47,612 nt of DNA, taken from the IMG/VR virus record IMGVR_UViG_3300025133_000187, positions 1-47,612 of that record. The stretch is one strand, 5' to 3'. The DNA comes from a virus. This document shows, piece by piece, positions 1 to 9,445 of this stretch. The notes beneath the pieces are model-generated. The model searched no databases and was not told the DNA's origin. It worked only from the letters and a program-made list of their open reading frames with translations. The stretch's first letter is position 1. Each line of letters starts with the position of its first letter. A program made the position numbers and the translations under genes.

Positions 1-17
1 CGTAAAAAGTGGATGGA

Positions 18-293
18 ATGAACTGTCCCTATTGTGAGTCAGCTGGTCATCGCGACGTCCACAGCATGCTTCGGCATGTATTGATGACTCATGTGGAACG
101 TCAATATAGGCTGACTCGTGTACTGTTTCGTGGTTTGCCTCGGGTGTCTCCGGAAAAGGAAGTTACTGTTTCAGCACGCTGTACATGTGGCAGCACGGTC
201 GAAGGTGGTCAACTGTCGTACGTGGACACGTTTTCATCGCATTTGGGGGAATGCGGTTCATTTCCGGAGTTGAAAGTCATTTTGGATGCCTGA
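18..293 (+). CDS. Small zinc-finger-like protein
   Basis: The product is 91 aa from ATG 18, or 94 aa from an in-frame GTG at 9; an in-frame TAA at 3-5 shows the gene is not cut by the window edge. It has a CPYC pair followed by spaced histidines (H..H..H in residues 10-27) and later a C-T-C...H...C cluster, so one or two zinc-binding knuckles are plausible. Its last 8 bases overlap the start of the tail protein downstream (ATGCCTGA), which suggests translational coupling within the virion operon. No family was recognised. A structural or assembly role is inferred only from position. Confidence 0.6.
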   Translation: MNCPYCESAGHRDVHSMLRHVLMTHVERQYRLTRVLFRGLPRVSPEKEVTVSARCTCGSTVEGGQLSYVDTFSSHLGECGSFPELKVILDA

Positions 294-2994
294 TACGCCG
301 GTCAATCTGCCATTCCCAGTCAATGGACTCCTTGAGTACACAGCGTACCAGGAGCAACCAGAGGGTACGAGTGCCGACCTGCAGAACGTCGTGGCGGTTG
401 ATCCGACGACCGGTCGTCTCCGCGGCTCGCAGCGGCCGGGGATATCGAAGTTTGTCAGTACGGCGATCTCATCAGGTGCGTCTGCTGCCAGTATTCAGGA
501 AATCATCCATACGGTCGGCCCGAACTTCAATAATGCCACCGGTGCCGGCCAGATGATAATTCGCAACCCATCCAGTGCAAACTGGGGTGCGTTGAACGAT
601 CTTGGGGCTAAATACACATCTGGCGGGACTGATTCGCATCTGTATCAGATGAGTTGCTGGGACGTTTTCGGCAATTTCTATGTGGCGACCCGTCCGACAT
701 CCACATCCACTGCAGTGGATATTCAGAAATACTCAGTAACGGGCGACAGTCAGTGGGCAGACAGTGCGGACGCCCTGGACATTACCCACGGCAACAGCAG
801 TGGCAGTGCGTTCGTGGTGACCGGAATGCTCGCTATAGGGCCGTATCTGTACGTGTTATTTGACGGAGCGAGTGCTTACGACGATACGGTGTTCCGTTTC
901 TACCTGTCGACCGGGAACGATGTTGACGGTGGCTCATCGTGGGTGCAGAAAGGTGACGAAATTACGGGTGGTACGTTCGTCACTCATCGCGCGCACTACA
1001 TGGCGAAATCCGCAGATTACATTGGTGTGGTCAGCTACACCGGAGTGGCCGGTACAAGCCTGCTGACGTTGTATTTGGACGTATTGAACCCGGAAACTGG
1101 AAGCCAGCTGTCATCGACGGCGATCACAACGGTATCAGGGAGCGATGCGGATTCAGACGACACACTGGACTGCTATGGAATTATCGGTGACGGGGCAGGC
1201 AATTTCTTCATCTCGCTGCAATACAAGGATGATTCGGCTGGTACGTACACGACGAGTCTTGAATATCGCACATCCGCAGGCGCGACGATCGGTACGTGGC
1301 CGTTGACGTCCACAACATCTGCTACGGACAAATATGTAAATTCAATGGCGTTTGATGCGGTAAACAACCGGATCGCGTGTGTTGGTCCGAACGTAATGGC
1401 AACTGGAAAGTCGTTTGTGATCTATGATGTGTCCGACAAGAGCAAGGATCACGAGTCGGACTATGACGGCAACTCAAGTTGGAGCCGGGTGTATGCAGAC
1501 GAGGATGGTGGTTTTCGGCTGGCAAAAAACAGTTCAACCAACAATATCGTCAAAGTGCCGAGCGATCTGAATGCGACACCGTCATGGACTTACAACGCGG
1601 CAGAAAACGATCAGGATTACCCATTATCGATCAACACGACGTACGCAGTGTCGATTGATGAGCAGCGGCCACGACAGACACGTCTGCTCGTGGTAGCGGG
1701 CGGCACGGTCAAATCGGTAGATCGCAGCACAGGGACCGTGTCATCGGTTACAGCGGGCGACAACGCCTTGGATCAATCAGCACCGGTGGTGTACGGGACA
1801 AGCTACTTTCCTGACATCTATTTTGCCGATGGGAAAAGCACAAAATACTACAGGTCATCGAATAAGACGATTACATCCTGGACGACAACAGCCGGCAGTT
1901 TGCCCAGTTACACTGTCAACACTGAGGTCCAGCGACCACGGTTAATCTGCACTTGGAACGCTCGCATCGTTCAAAGTGGCCTGGCGGGTGATCCCCAGAA
2001 CTGGTTTATGTCAGCGATGACCAATCCGCGTGACTGGGACTACTCTCCTGCCACGACGTGCGAAACGCAGGCTGTCGCCGGAAACGCCAGCGATGCGAGT
2101 GAAGTGCAGGATGTCATTAACGCCTTGATACCCTGGAACAACGACTATCTGGTGTTCGGGATGGATCACTCGATTGGCCAGATGAGCGGAAATCCAGCTG
2201 GTGGTGGCCGTTTCGACATGCTGTCCGATGTGACAGGTGTAGCTTGGGGTCGTGCATTTGCACTCCATCCGGACAAAAGTCTGTGGTTTATCGGTTCCCG
2301 CGGTGGCCTGTATCGTTTTGAGTTGGGTCAGCAGCAACCAAGGCGCATTTCAGAAACGACGATCGACGAGCGGCTTGCTGATATTAACTTGGCTGAAACG
2401 GTCATTCGAATGCAGTGGGATGACCGGATGCAGGGATTCCTGATTGCCCTGACCCCAATGGATCGGTCTTCAGCGACAACGCATTATTTCTTTGATGCTC
2501 GCAACCAGGCATGGTTCCCGTGGCAATTCGCGAATGCGGACCACAATCCCAAGGTGATTTACCTGTTTGACGGTGATGACGTCGCGGACCGAGTGATGTT
2601 GCTGGGTTCCTGGGACGGATTCGTCCGCAATCTGGATTACGACGGGACTGCCGATGATGGCACGGCGATCGACTCATACGTCATGATCGGCCCGCTCCAG
2701 AGTCCAGAATTAGTGCCAGTGATGCTGACGAGTATCAGTGGGGTGCTTGGATCCTCGTCGAGCGCGGTGACATGGTCACTGCATCCCGGTGATTCGGCTC
2801 AGGAAGCGTTGACCGCTCCAGCGGTGAACAGTGGCACGTTCGGTTCGGGCAAAAATCGGTGGTCTCGCTACCGGGTCGCCAGTCATTCACTGTTCATAAA
2901 ACTGCGAAACAACAGCAATAGCCAGGCGTGGCAGCTGGAAGGTTTGCAGATCACTCTCCGAGCGACGAGTGCCAAGTTCGCGAGGACACACTAA
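286..2994 (+). CDS. Large virion protein, probable tail (nozzle/tubular-like) protein
   Basis: This 902-aa protein starts at an ATG overlapping the previous stop. The N-terminus (PVNGLLEYTAYQEQPEGTS, then DPTTGRLRGSQRPGISK) is of a kind seen at the start of podovirus tail proteins, where the chain is strung along the tail tube. The body is beta-rich, with many T/S/G/D residues and aromatic-flanked strands and no signal peptide. The C-terminal part (SLHPGDSAQEAL...RWSRYRVASHSLFIKLRN) looks like a jelly-roll strand set. It sits directly before the fibre-like gene with no gap. Tail nozzle or tubular protein is an inference from size, position and N-terminal style; a baseplate or other tail protein is the alternative. 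Confidence 0.5.
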   Translation: MPDTPVNLPFPVNGLLEYTAYQEQPEGTSADLQNVVAVDPTTGRLRGSQRPGISKFVSTAISSGASAASIQEIIHTVGPNFNNATGAGQMIIRNPSSANWGALNDLGAKYTSGGTDSHLYQMSCWDVFGNFYVATRPTSTSTAVDIQKYSVTGDSQWADSADALDITHGNSSGSAFVVTGMLAIGPYLYVLFDGASAYDDTVFRFYLSTGNDVDGGSSWVQKGDEITGGTFVTHRAHYMAKSADYIGVVSYTGVAGTSLLTLYLDVLNPETGSQLSSTAITTVSGSDADSDDTLDCYGIIGDGAGNFFISLQYKDDSAGTYTTSLEYRTSAGATIGTWPLTSTTSATDKYVNSMAFDAVNNRIACVGPNVMATGKSFVIYDVSDKSKDHESDYDGNSSWSRVYADEDGGFRLAKNSSTNNIVKVPSDLNATPSWTYNAAENDQDYPLSINTTYAVSIDEQRPRQTRLLVVAGGTVKSVDRSTGTVSSVTAGDNALDQSAPVVYGTSYFPDIYFADGKSTKYYRSSNKTITSWTTTAGSLPSYTVNTEVQRPRLICTWNARIVQSGLAGDPQNWFMSAMTNPRDWDYSPATTCETQAVAGNASDASEVQDVINALIPWNNDYLVFGMDHSIGQMSGNPAGGGRFDMLSDVTGVAWGRAFALHPDKSLWFIGSRGGLYRFELGQQQPRRISETTIDERLADINLAETVIRMQWDDRMQGFLIALTPMDRSSATTHYFFDARNQAWFPWQFANADHNPKVIYLFDGDDVADRVMLLGSWDGFVRNLDYDGTADDGTAIDSYVMIGPLQSPELVPVMLTSISGVLGSSSSAVTWSLHPGDSAQEALTAPAVNSGTFGSGKNRWSRYRVASHSLFIKLRNNSNSQAWQLEGLQITLRATSAKFARTH

Positions 2995-5967
2995 ATGCCT
3001 TGCAATATCGACGGATTTGGAAGAGTGCCTGGGACCGTGGTGGACCCGGAGTTGCGTAGATTTCTGGACCGTCTGGCACGGTCTCCAGACGTCTGGCTCA
3101 GTGGGAGTGGTTTGCAGGTAGGCGATGATGGCGTCGTCGAAGTGGATGCCACGGATGTATCCAGTGGAGTTTTGAAGATTGCGAATGGCGGGACCAATTC
3201 GGGTACGGCCTTGAACAACAATCGGATAATGGTTTCGGCGTCAGGCGCGATTGTGGAAGCAGCTGCGATGACGAACGGTCAGATGCTGGTGGGCGTGACC
3301 GGGGCCGCACCGACAGTGACACAGATTGCCGGGACATCGAATCAGGTAATTGTGACGTTAGGATCCGGCTCCATCACGCTGTCGGCTCCACAAAACATCC
3401 ATACGGGCGCGAGTCCGACATTTGTGAGAATGACATCGTCGCAGTCGACCGGAACGGCCCCTCTGACCGTGTCATCCACTACTGTGGTAACCAATTTGAA
3501 TGCGGATTTGCTGGACGGGAGCCATGCGAGTGCGTTCCAGGCGGCAGATGCGACGTTGAGCGCACTGGCCTCGTACAACACGAACGGTCTGTTGACGCAG
3601 ACGTCTTCAAACACGTTTGCCGGGCGTACGATCACAGGCACAGCCAACGAAGTTGACGTATCAAACGGCGATGGGGTATCGGGAAATCCGACGATCGGAC
3701 TTCCAGACGACGTGACGATAACAGGAAATCTCACGGTCAGTGGGACCACAACCACGGTCAATACATCCACCCTGGCGGTAGAGGATCCGTTGATAGCCCT
3801 CGCGACAGGCAACGATTCCAGTGACTCGCTGGATATTGGGTTTTACGGCCTGATGGATGTTACAGGGTCGCAGGATGTGTACGCCGGCCTGTTCCGAGAC
3901 GCATCCGACAGTGGCCGCTGGAAGCTGTTTGATCTGGTTCAGGCGGCACCCACGACCACGGTGAATACGAGTGGCACTGGATATGACCATGCTGATCTGC
4001 AGGTCGGTGCCTTGTACGCTGACGACGCCATTTACATTGGTGGGTCGGAGATTACAGGCACTACCACTGAGCAGATTCAGGACATTGTAGGTGCGATGTT
4101 TTCTGGAAACACAGAAACTCGTTGCTCAGTGACGTATCAGGACGGTGACGGGACGATTGACGTCGTTGTGGACGACATGACAGCTGACACAAATACGCAG
4201 AACGAGTATGCCACATCGTGGGTGGACGATAGTGACGATGTGTTGTTGCGTTTGACAGAAAGCGGGGCCGGCTCTGGGACTCAGGATTTGAAACTCGTAG
4301 CTGGATCAAACATCTCGCTGACACCGTCGTCGGCCGATATGACGATCGCCGCGACAGACACAAATACGATGGGTGCGGGGTTTGTGCTTGAGGACGGTGA
4401 CGGCACCGAGGTGACCGTTACAGAGAACAAGGAAGTCAAATTTGTCGAGGGTGGCGGAATTGATATCGATTGGACGGATGTCGACAACGGCACAGACGCA
4501 GACCCTTATGACCTCACCTTCACCGTATCTGACACCACCGTGGCGGGTGACAGCGGTTCGACAGGCATCACCCCTGGAGACACGCTTACGATTGCTGGCG
4601 GGACGAATGTCACTACGGCCATGTCGGGAGACACGCTGACCATCACATCAACAGACACCAACACCCAGCTATCTACTGAAGCGGTGCAGGATATTGTTGG
4701 CGCAATGTTCTCCTCGAACACCGAGACCCGTATCGCAGCTACCTACCAGGATGGCGACGGCACGATTGATCTCGTGGTTGATGACATGACCGCAGACACC
4801 AACACGATGGGGTCAGGCTTTGTGTTGGAGGACGGCGATGGCACGGAGGTGACGATCACCGAGAACAAAGAGATAAAATTCATTGACGGTGGCGGGATCG
4901 ACATCAACTGGACGGATGTCGACAACGGCACAGACGCAGACCCTTATGATCTGACATTCACGGTTATTGACTGGACATCCACCACTGAAAACCTGTCCAC
5001 GACAGGCACAGCGACTACCGGCCTGCTGACTACACAGGTCACGACGGACAATGCCAGCGTCCAGCAGGGAATTTTTAAGGGTGGCAACCGGGGTACTCCT
5101 GCGGACGGAGACGAGTCGTACTGGAGCTTCCAGCTGGACGATTCTGCGGGCAATCAGGTTGAATTTGCCAGGCTGACATGGGAGGCAAATGATGTCACCG
5201 ATTCGACGAAGGACGGTGAAGTTCGCCTGAGCGTGATGAAGAATAACACGCTGACGACTGGTCTGATTGTAGATGAGGTTGGTTTTCGGACGTTCGATAC
5301 GGCACTGGGGCAGTCCGAATACGGACTTGGACCTAGCGAGGTTGCGATCCATGACCGGCAGGTGCTGAGTGTGTATGGGACGTTTGATGATACCTCTGGG
5401 CAGCAGTGTACTTTGGCATTTGCCGCAAATGACTCCGCATCGTCGGAAAGTGCATGCCAGACGCGGGGGGTTGTAGGTCAGGCTGGGACAGGGTCGACCA
5501 CGTCACATAACGTGACTGGCCGTCTGGATGGCCTGTTTTTTCAGACTCAGCACCGTGGCTCTGGGACATTGGATGATGCTGCCTGCATACTGGTGGCAAA
5601 TGGGAACAATACGAACGCTGGCACGACGACAAATCAGGTGGGTCTGTACATTGACCGGCAGGAAAAAACGCACGTCACCAATGGGTACGGAATCTACCAG
5701 TGGTACTCAGGTGACACGAATTACCTTGAGGGGAATTTGGGTCTGGGCAATACGGCACCGGACACGAAACTGCACGTAGACGGGGCGATCACTCTTGAGG
5801 ACGACACGGCGACTCCAGCAGTTCCGGACAGCGCGGCAGAGTGCAGGCTGTATATGAAGGATGACAAATTGATTATCCAGTACAATGACGGTGGAACCGC
5901 GAGGTACAAGTATCTGGATTTGACTGGGACCGGCGTTACGTGGACTCACACGACGTCGGCACCGTAA
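2995..5967 (+). CDS. Tail fibre-like protein with internal repeats
   Basis: The 990-aa protein starts one base after the previous TAA. It is dominated by short Thr/Gly/Asp/Ser-rich beta repeats, with phrases typical of trimeric phage fibres (NGDGVSGNPTIGLPDDVTI near residues 223-241, then GNLTVSGTTTTVNTSTLAVEDPLIAL). A DSLDIGFYGL...YAGLFRD segment lies near residue 279. Two modules are duplicated: QDIVGAMFS.NTETR...TYQDGDGTID..VDDMTADTNT (about residues 359 and 562) and FVLEDGDGTEVT...DPYDLTFTV (about 463 and 609). The C-terminus (MKDDKLIIQYNDGGTARYKYLDL) resembles a fibre tip. Receptor binding is inferred from family resemblance. Confidence 0.7.
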   Translation: MPCNIDGFGRVPGTVVDPELRRFLDRLARSPDVWLSGSGLQVGDDGVVEVDATDVSSGVLKIANGGTNSGTALNNNRIMVSASGAIVEAAAMTNGQMLVGVTGAAPTVTQIAGTSNQVIVTLGSGSITLSAPQNIHTGASPTFVRMTSSQSTGTAPLTVSSTTVVTNLNADLLDGSHASAFQAADATLSALASYNTNGLLTQTSSNTFAGRTITGTANEVDVSNGDGVSGNPTIGLPDDVTITGNLTVSGTTTTVNTSTLAVEDPLIALATGNDSSDSLDIGFYGLMDVTGSQDVYAGLFRDASDSGRWKLFDLVQAAPTTTVNTSGTGYDHADLQVGALYADDAIYIGGSEITGTTTEQIQDIVGAMFSGNTETRCSVTYQDGDGTIDVVVDDMTADTNTQNEYATSWVDDSDDVLLRLTESGAGSGTQDLKLVAGSNISLTPSSADMTIAATDTNTMGAGFVLEDGDGTEVTVTENKEVKFVEGGGIDIDWTDVDNGTDADPYDLTFTVSDTTVAGDSGSTGITPGDTLTIAGGTNVTTAMSGDTLTITSTDTNTQLSTEAVQDIVGAMFSSNTETRIAATYQDGDGTIDLVVDDMTADTNTMGSGFVLEDGDGTEVTITENKEIKFIDGGGIDINWTDVDNGTDADPYDLTFTVIDWTSTTENLSTTGTATTGLLTTQVTTDNASVQQGIFKGGNRGTPADGDESYWSFQLDDSAGNQVEFARLTWEANDVTDSTKDGEVRLSVMKNNTLTTGLIVDEVGFRTFDTALGQSEYGLGPSEVAIHDRQVLSVYGTFDDTSGQQCTLAFAANDSASSESACQTRGVVGQAGTGSTTSHNVTGRLDGLFFQTQHRGSGTLDDAACILVANGNNTNAGTTTNQVGLYIDRQEKTHVTNGYGIYQWYSGDTNYLEGNLGLGNTAPDTKLHVDGAITLEDDTATPAVPDSAAECRLYMKDDKLIIQYNDGGTARYKYLDLTGTGVTWTHTTSAP
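4066..4965 (+). repeat. Intragenic duplicated modules in fibre gene
   Basis: Two coding blocks appear twice: one beginning near 4069 and again near 4678 (QDIVGAMFS.NTETR...VVDDMTADTNT), and one near 4360 and again near 4801 (MG.GFVLEDGDGTEVT...ADPYDLTFTV). Several stretches are nearly identical at nucleotide level, for example the bases coding for the DNGTDADPYDLTFTV-type segments at about 4480 and 4920. That suggests recent duplication or gene conversion. Such repeats usually set the length of a fibre shaft. Confidence 0.75.
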
Positions 5968-5977
5968 GGATAGAGGA

Positions 5978-6256
5978 ATGCCATACACAATCACCTTCGA
6001 CGGTCCTGACGATGTGATTCAGGAGGGACTCCTCTTGTTTGCGAAGGCATCAGGCTGGTCGGAAAGAATCATGGTGGATGACGGAAACGGCGAGAATGAG
6101 GTGGCCCATCCGGAGTCTGCCGAGCAATATGCAAGGCGTCAGCTGAAAAGTTACGTTCTGGAGCGAATCACAAAGTACCAGCAGTCTGAGCAGGCTCGAC
6201 TGGTCAAACAGCAGGTACGAGACGTACTGAAAGCGAAATTTGACCCGGTGGGGTGA
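5978..6256 (+). CDS. Small virion-region protein, unknown function
   Basis: The product is 92 aa, starting at an ATG behind a good SD (GGATAGAGG). It opens with MPYTITFDGPDDVIQEGLL, has an acidic middle, and ends in a charged helix rich in Gln, Arg and Lys (ERITKYQQSEQARLVKQQVRDVLKAKF). The compact fold with a helical C-terminus resembles the small accessory tail proteins often coded behind fibres, but no specific family was recognised. It follows the fibre gene by 10 bases, so it is co-transcribed with it. Confidence 0.65.
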   Translation: MPYTITFDGPDDVIQEGLLLFAKASGWSERIMVDDGNGENEVAHPESAEQYARRQLKSYVLERITKYQQSEQARLVKQQVRDVLKAKFDPVG

Positions 6257-6329
6257 ATATCGGTATTGGCTACGGAGCGAAAAAGACAAGAATGGAAGGT
6301 CCAGTCGCGGCCTTTGCAGGATCATAATC

Positions 6330-6342
6330 GGACACGATGTCC
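6330..6342. promoter_or_regulatory. Palindrome GGACA-CGA-TGTCC, operator-like copy 1
   Basis: A member of the GGACAC-N-GTGTCC family found five times in the window. It lies in the 112-base gap between the genes ending at 6256 and starting at 6369. This copy has 5-bp perfect arms with a 3-base centre, so it is the weakest copy. Binding by a phage regulator is inferred; an RNA hairpin is the alternative. Confidence 0.45.
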
Positions 6343-6368
6343 CAATTGTTAGAAAGCGTGTGTGAGCG

Positions 6369-6851
6369 ATGGGTTTATTCAGCAGCGGCAAAAGCGCGTT
6401 GAAGCGACTGAAGCAGGAAGCACAAGACACGCAACAGAGGCAGGGTACGGGGAAAACAGGCCAACCTCCTCAGCAGGCCGTTGGTCAGCCGGGGCAGCAG
6501 ATTGAAGGTCGTTTGGCGTTACCCCAGCGAACCGCACAGCAACGTCCGTTCACTCGTCCGCACGCAGAGATGCTCGACATAACTCGGCTGTTGAAGGCAA
6601 TTCAAGGTCAATTGGGTGCGCCATTCCAGATGGCCGAGGGTGGTGCCAGAGCGGGACAAGACCCTGTGACTCCGGCTGGAGATGGGATGTTGGACACGTT
6701 ATCTCTCTTGGAGCAATTGTCACAGGGTGAGAATCGCGGGACCGGAGTGCTGGGCGCGGGAGGTGGTGGAGCAGGTGGTGGTGGTGGCGGGGGCGGATTT
6801 GGTGGTCAGGGTGGTGGCAACATTCTGCGAGAACTGATGCAACTGGGGTAA
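6369..6851 (+). CDS. Gly/Gln-rich protein, unknown function
   Basis: The product is 160 aa. The N-terminal third is basic and Gln-rich (GKSALKRLKQEAQDTQQRQG...PPQQAVGQPGQQ), the middle is a short globular or helical part (EMLDITRLLKAIQGQLG, residues about 60-80), and then comes a run of nearly pure glycine (AGGGGAGGGGGGGGFGGQGGG). It ends in a short helix (NILRELMQLG). The low-complexity layout fits a flexible virion or ejection component. It is flanked on both sides by members of the palindrome family, which sets the two Gly-rich genes apart from the rest of the virion operon. No family was recognised. Confidence 0.6.
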   Translation: MGLFSSGKSALKRLKQEAQDTQQRQGTGKTGQPPQQAVGQPGQQIEGRLALPQRTAQQRPFTRPHAEMLDITRLLKAIQGQLGAPFQMAEGGARAGQDPVTPAGDGMLDTLSLLEQLSQGENRGTGVLGAGGGGAGGGGGGGGFGGQGGGNILRELMQLG

Positions 6852-6855
6852 TATC

Positions 6856-6870
6856 CGGACACAGTGTCCG
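6856..6870. promoter_or_regulatory. Palindrome CGGACAC-A-GTGTCCG, operator-like copy 2
   Basis: A perfect 7+1+7 palindrome in the 63-base gap between the two Gly-rich genes, starting 4 bases after the stop codon at 6851. It is the longest perfect copy of the repeated GGACAC-N-GTGTCC motif. It could be a protein operator or a small transcript hairpin. Confidence 0.55.
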
Positions 6871-6914
6871 ATTATGTTTTTTATCGATCAACTCGCTGTG
6901 CGAAAGGTGATGCC

Positions 6915-7217
6915 ATGTTTGGTTTACTGGGTGGATTGCTGGGTGGCTTGGGCGGCTTGGGGGCGGCAGGTGGTCTGTCAAATCTTTTGGGTGTTATCAA
7001 TGGTATCGGCGGCACGATTGGCGGAATTGGTGGTCTCATCAGTCAGTTCCAGACGAATAGCACCCGTAAAAAGCTGACAGATCGATTGATCCGGCAGTTT
7101 GACGAGACGAGTGCTGCCAACCGTGCGCCGATTGCAGATGTGCCGCAGGCTCCAAGACGTGATCCCAGTGCGTTGTACGGTCTTACTGACCTGCTGAACC
7201 AGTCCAAGCAGACGTAA
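6915..7217 (+). CDS. Gly-rich hydrophobic membrane-active-like virion protein
   Basis: The start is the ATG at 6915 behind AAAGGTG, giving 100 aa; an upstream GTG at 6864 would overlap the palindrome. Residues 1-45 are a long Gly/Leu/Ile stretch with GLxxGLGG periodicity (MFGLLGGLLGGLGGLGAAGG and on to GGIGGLISQF), which could enter a membrane. The rest is polar (TRKKLTDRLIRQFDETSAANRAPI...LTDLLNQSKQT). Podovirus ejection proteins contain such Gly-rich amphipathic parts, and the next genes are the large candidates for ejection proteins, so a pore-type injection role is a reasonable guess. Confidence 0.6.
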   Translation: MFGLLGGLLGGLGGLGAAGGLSNLLGVINGIGGTIGGIGGLISQFQTNSTRKKLTDRLIRQFDETSAANRAPIADVPQAPRRDPSALYGLTDLLNQSKQT

Positions 7218-7238
7218 GACATAACAAGGCGTAGCACA

Positions 7239-8324
7239 ATGCCGACTTACAGTGGCGTTCAGTACGGTCCCATCCCTACGTACCCGAATAGTCCGGGTGG
7301 TCCGGTGGCTCCGAATCCGGTGTTCGGTCTCGATCCACCCGGTGGCACGTATGGTGGTCTGTCAAGTCAGTTTGATACGCTGATGCGTGACCCGGCCACT
7401 GGTGAACTTTTGCCCGCGGGAAACCCGAACATTTTGGGTGACAGGGATTCGGGGTTCATCGCGAGACTGGTAAGTGAAGGAGGCCGGCCGGGGGTAACGA
7501 CTTTTCTGGAAAGGGCGCGTCTTAGAAACCAGGCGACCTTGTTCGAAGCGATTCAGGGTGAGACGGCGCGGGACGCACAACGGAAGAGAAACCTGTTCAC
7601 TACGATACAGCGCGGGCAGGACGCCGCGCTGTCTGATCTGCCGAATCGAAATCTTGGTTTAGGGCAAAATGTTCTGGACACGCTGTTTCGGAACATGAAC
7701 GAATTGGGAGAAGATACGGATGTTCGTCGTGATGCGGTCGGTGCAGGTCAGGCTGGTCTCGAACAGGAAAGGCGTAACCTGGTTCCGACTCTGATGGCGA
7801 TGACAGCACAGCGAGGCCAGGAAGCTGGCAGGGATATCAATCGTCAGGCTGGTCAACAACTTGGTTCTGCTACCGCTGGTCGTGTGGGCAGTGGCATGTA
7901 CAACACGACAATGCTCGACGCGGACCGGAGAAACATCGAGGAACAACGGTCTCGATCGCAGCGAAGTCTGGCGGATAGCGTTCTGGGACAGAATCTGGCA
8001 CTGCAGGAACAGTTGACCGGCGATGCGATTGGTGAACAGGAACGAGGCGTCCAGAGGCGAGGCCAATATGATCTGCCACTGATGTCTCAGCTGGCCCAGA
8101 GTCTCAGTCAATCGGGGCAAATCGGAGAAGCACAGCGAGCCACGGACACTGCTTTGCTTTCTGATCTCACCAGTAAGTCTGTCGGATTTGCAGCTGACGA
8201 TATGATTCCACGCGGCCCGAACCTGAACAATCTGATTGCGATTGCAATGCAGGGGCCAACGGCGCAGCCGTATCCGCTTGCACCTACGCCATCTGGCGGA
8301 TCCACGTACGCAGGGACTCTCTGA
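7239..8324 (+). CDS. Virion-region protein, paralogue A of a tandem pair
   Basis: This 361-aa protein starts with a Pro/Gly-rich arm (GPIPTYPNSPGGPVAPNPVFG, PPGGTYGGLSSQF). A long Gln/Arg/Asp-rich helical body follows (RARLRNQATLFEAIQGETARDAQRKRNLFTTIQRGQDAAL, LPNRNLGLGQNVLDTLFRNMNEL, RRGQYDLPLMSQLAQSLSQSGQIGEAQRATDTALLSDL). The next gene repeats the same landmarks in the same order, so the pair arose by duplication. The stop overlaps the start of the next gene (TGATG). The helical, Gln-rich composition and the position before the giant protein suggest an internal virion protein. No enzyme motif is seen. Confidence 0.65.
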   Translation: MPTYSGVQYGPIPTYPNSPGGPVAPNPVFGLDPPGGTYGGLSSQFDTLMRDPATGELLPAGNPNILGDRDSGFIARLVSEGGRPGVTTFLERARLRNQATLFEAIQGETARDAQRKRNLFTTIQRGQDAALSDLPNRNLGLGQNVLDTLFRNMNELGEDTDVRRDAVGAGQAGLEQERRNLVPTLMAMTAQRGQEAGRDINRQAGQQLGSATAGRVGSGMYNTTMLDADRRNIEEQRSRSQRSLADSVLGQNLALQEQLTGDAIGEQERGVQRRGQYDLPLMSQLAQSLSQSGQIGEAQRATDTALLSDLTSKSVGFAADDMIPRGPNLNNLIAIAMQGPTAQPYPLAPTPSGGSTYAGTL

Positions 8325-9433
8325 TGCCGTACACACCGCTCAATTATGGAACTCTGCAGAATTCGCCTCCCGCGATCCCTTCGAACGAGGCGTTTGGTCC
8401 CGACACGCCGGCTCCAGGCGGGACATTCGGCGCGTTGTTTCCCAGATACCAGCAGGTGACTGGTTATGATCTGGGTCCAGCGCAGAACCCATTGTTCTTT
8501 GGTTCATATTCTGACACGCCCGAAGATGCCGGCGAGGCCGGTGCCGGCCAGGGGTATATCGGCGAACTGATGCAGTTTGCGCGAAGCACTTTGCCGGGTG
8601 CATTGCCAGTCACAGACCGGATCAAGATGGCAAAGACGGCCGAGTTGTTGTCGGCTGCGCAGGCGGAATCGGCCTATGACGCCGAGAGACGCCGCAATGT
8701 ATTTGGCACGGTCATGCAGGCACTTGATGCCCGTATTCCTGATTCCCTGAACCGTAATATGGCGTTGGGACAGGGTGTCCTGGACAATTTCAGTTCCGGG
8801 ATGAATCAGTTGTCGAGTGATACTGACCAGCGTCGTGACAACAGCCTTGCGGCTCAGTCGCAAGCGACAGCCAATTATGGTGGTCGCCTGCAGGATCTGT
8901 TAAGCACGGTCGCCGGTGCCGGGTCTGGCATGATGAGCGATGTGAATCGAAATTACGGCGCACAGGATGCAGCCGCTCGTGAATCGCTGGCGAGTCGTGG
9001 CCTGACGAACCCGGATATCCTGCAGTCTGTGCTGGGTGGTGTGGAATCAGACCGCCAGCGTGAACTGCTGGGTGTGCAGGAGCAGCTGCAGGAGCAGGCT
9101 CTGGGAACTCGCCAGCGTGGTGAAGAGGACCGTCTGGAGTCAATTTCTCGTGGTCTGGATATGCGTAGTCAATACGACCGTCCACTGCTTAGTCAGATGC
9201 ATCAAGGACTGGGACAAGCGGCCCAGATCGGTGAGACGCAACGGGGTGCAGATACCGCGTTGGCGTCTGACCTTGTCAGTCGTCGACTTGGATTCCTCGC
9301 GGACGAAATGAACCGTGACGAGGCTCCCGATTTGAATTCTCTGCTCGGCCTGGCGTTGCAGGCTGGAACAGCCGCACCGTTCCCGCAAACCGGTGAGAAC
9401 CTGACAGCTGGGTCGCTCGCTGGCTTGCTGTAA
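8324..9433 (+). CDS. Virion-region protein, paralogue B of a tandem pair
   Basis: This 369-aa protein is clearly homologous to its upstream neighbour: PGGTFGALFPRY, AQAESAYDAERRRNVFGTVMQALDA, LNRNMALGQGVLDNFSSGMNQLSSDTDQRRD, RSQYDRPLLSQMHQGLGQAAQIGETQRGADTALASDLVSRRLGF and DLNSLLGLALQ all have counterparts there. The termini differ more than the core. Translation is coupled to paralogue A through a TGATG overlap, which favours roughly equal amounts of both, for example as partners in one internal or ejection complex. That role is inferred. No membrane segment or catalytic motif is visible. Confidence 0.65.
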   Translation: MPYTPLNYGTLQNSPPAIPSNEAFGPDTPAPGGTFGALFPRYQQVTGYDLGPAQNPLFFGSYSDTPEDAGEAGAGQGYIGELMQFARSTLPGALPVTDRIKMAKTAELLSAAQAESAYDAERRRNVFGTVMQALDARIPDSLNRNMALGQGVLDNFSSGMNQLSSDTDQRRDNSLAAQSQATANYGGRLQDLLSTVAGAGSGMMSDVNRNYGAQDAAARESLASRGLTNPDILQSVLGGVESDRQRELLGVQEQLQEQALGTRQRGEEDRLESISRGLDMRSQYDRPLLSQMHQGLGQAAQIGETQRGADTALASDLVSRRLGFLADEMNRDEAPDLNSLLGLALQAGTAAPFPQTGENLTAGSLAGLL

Positions 9434-9445
9434 AGGCTCTCGAAG

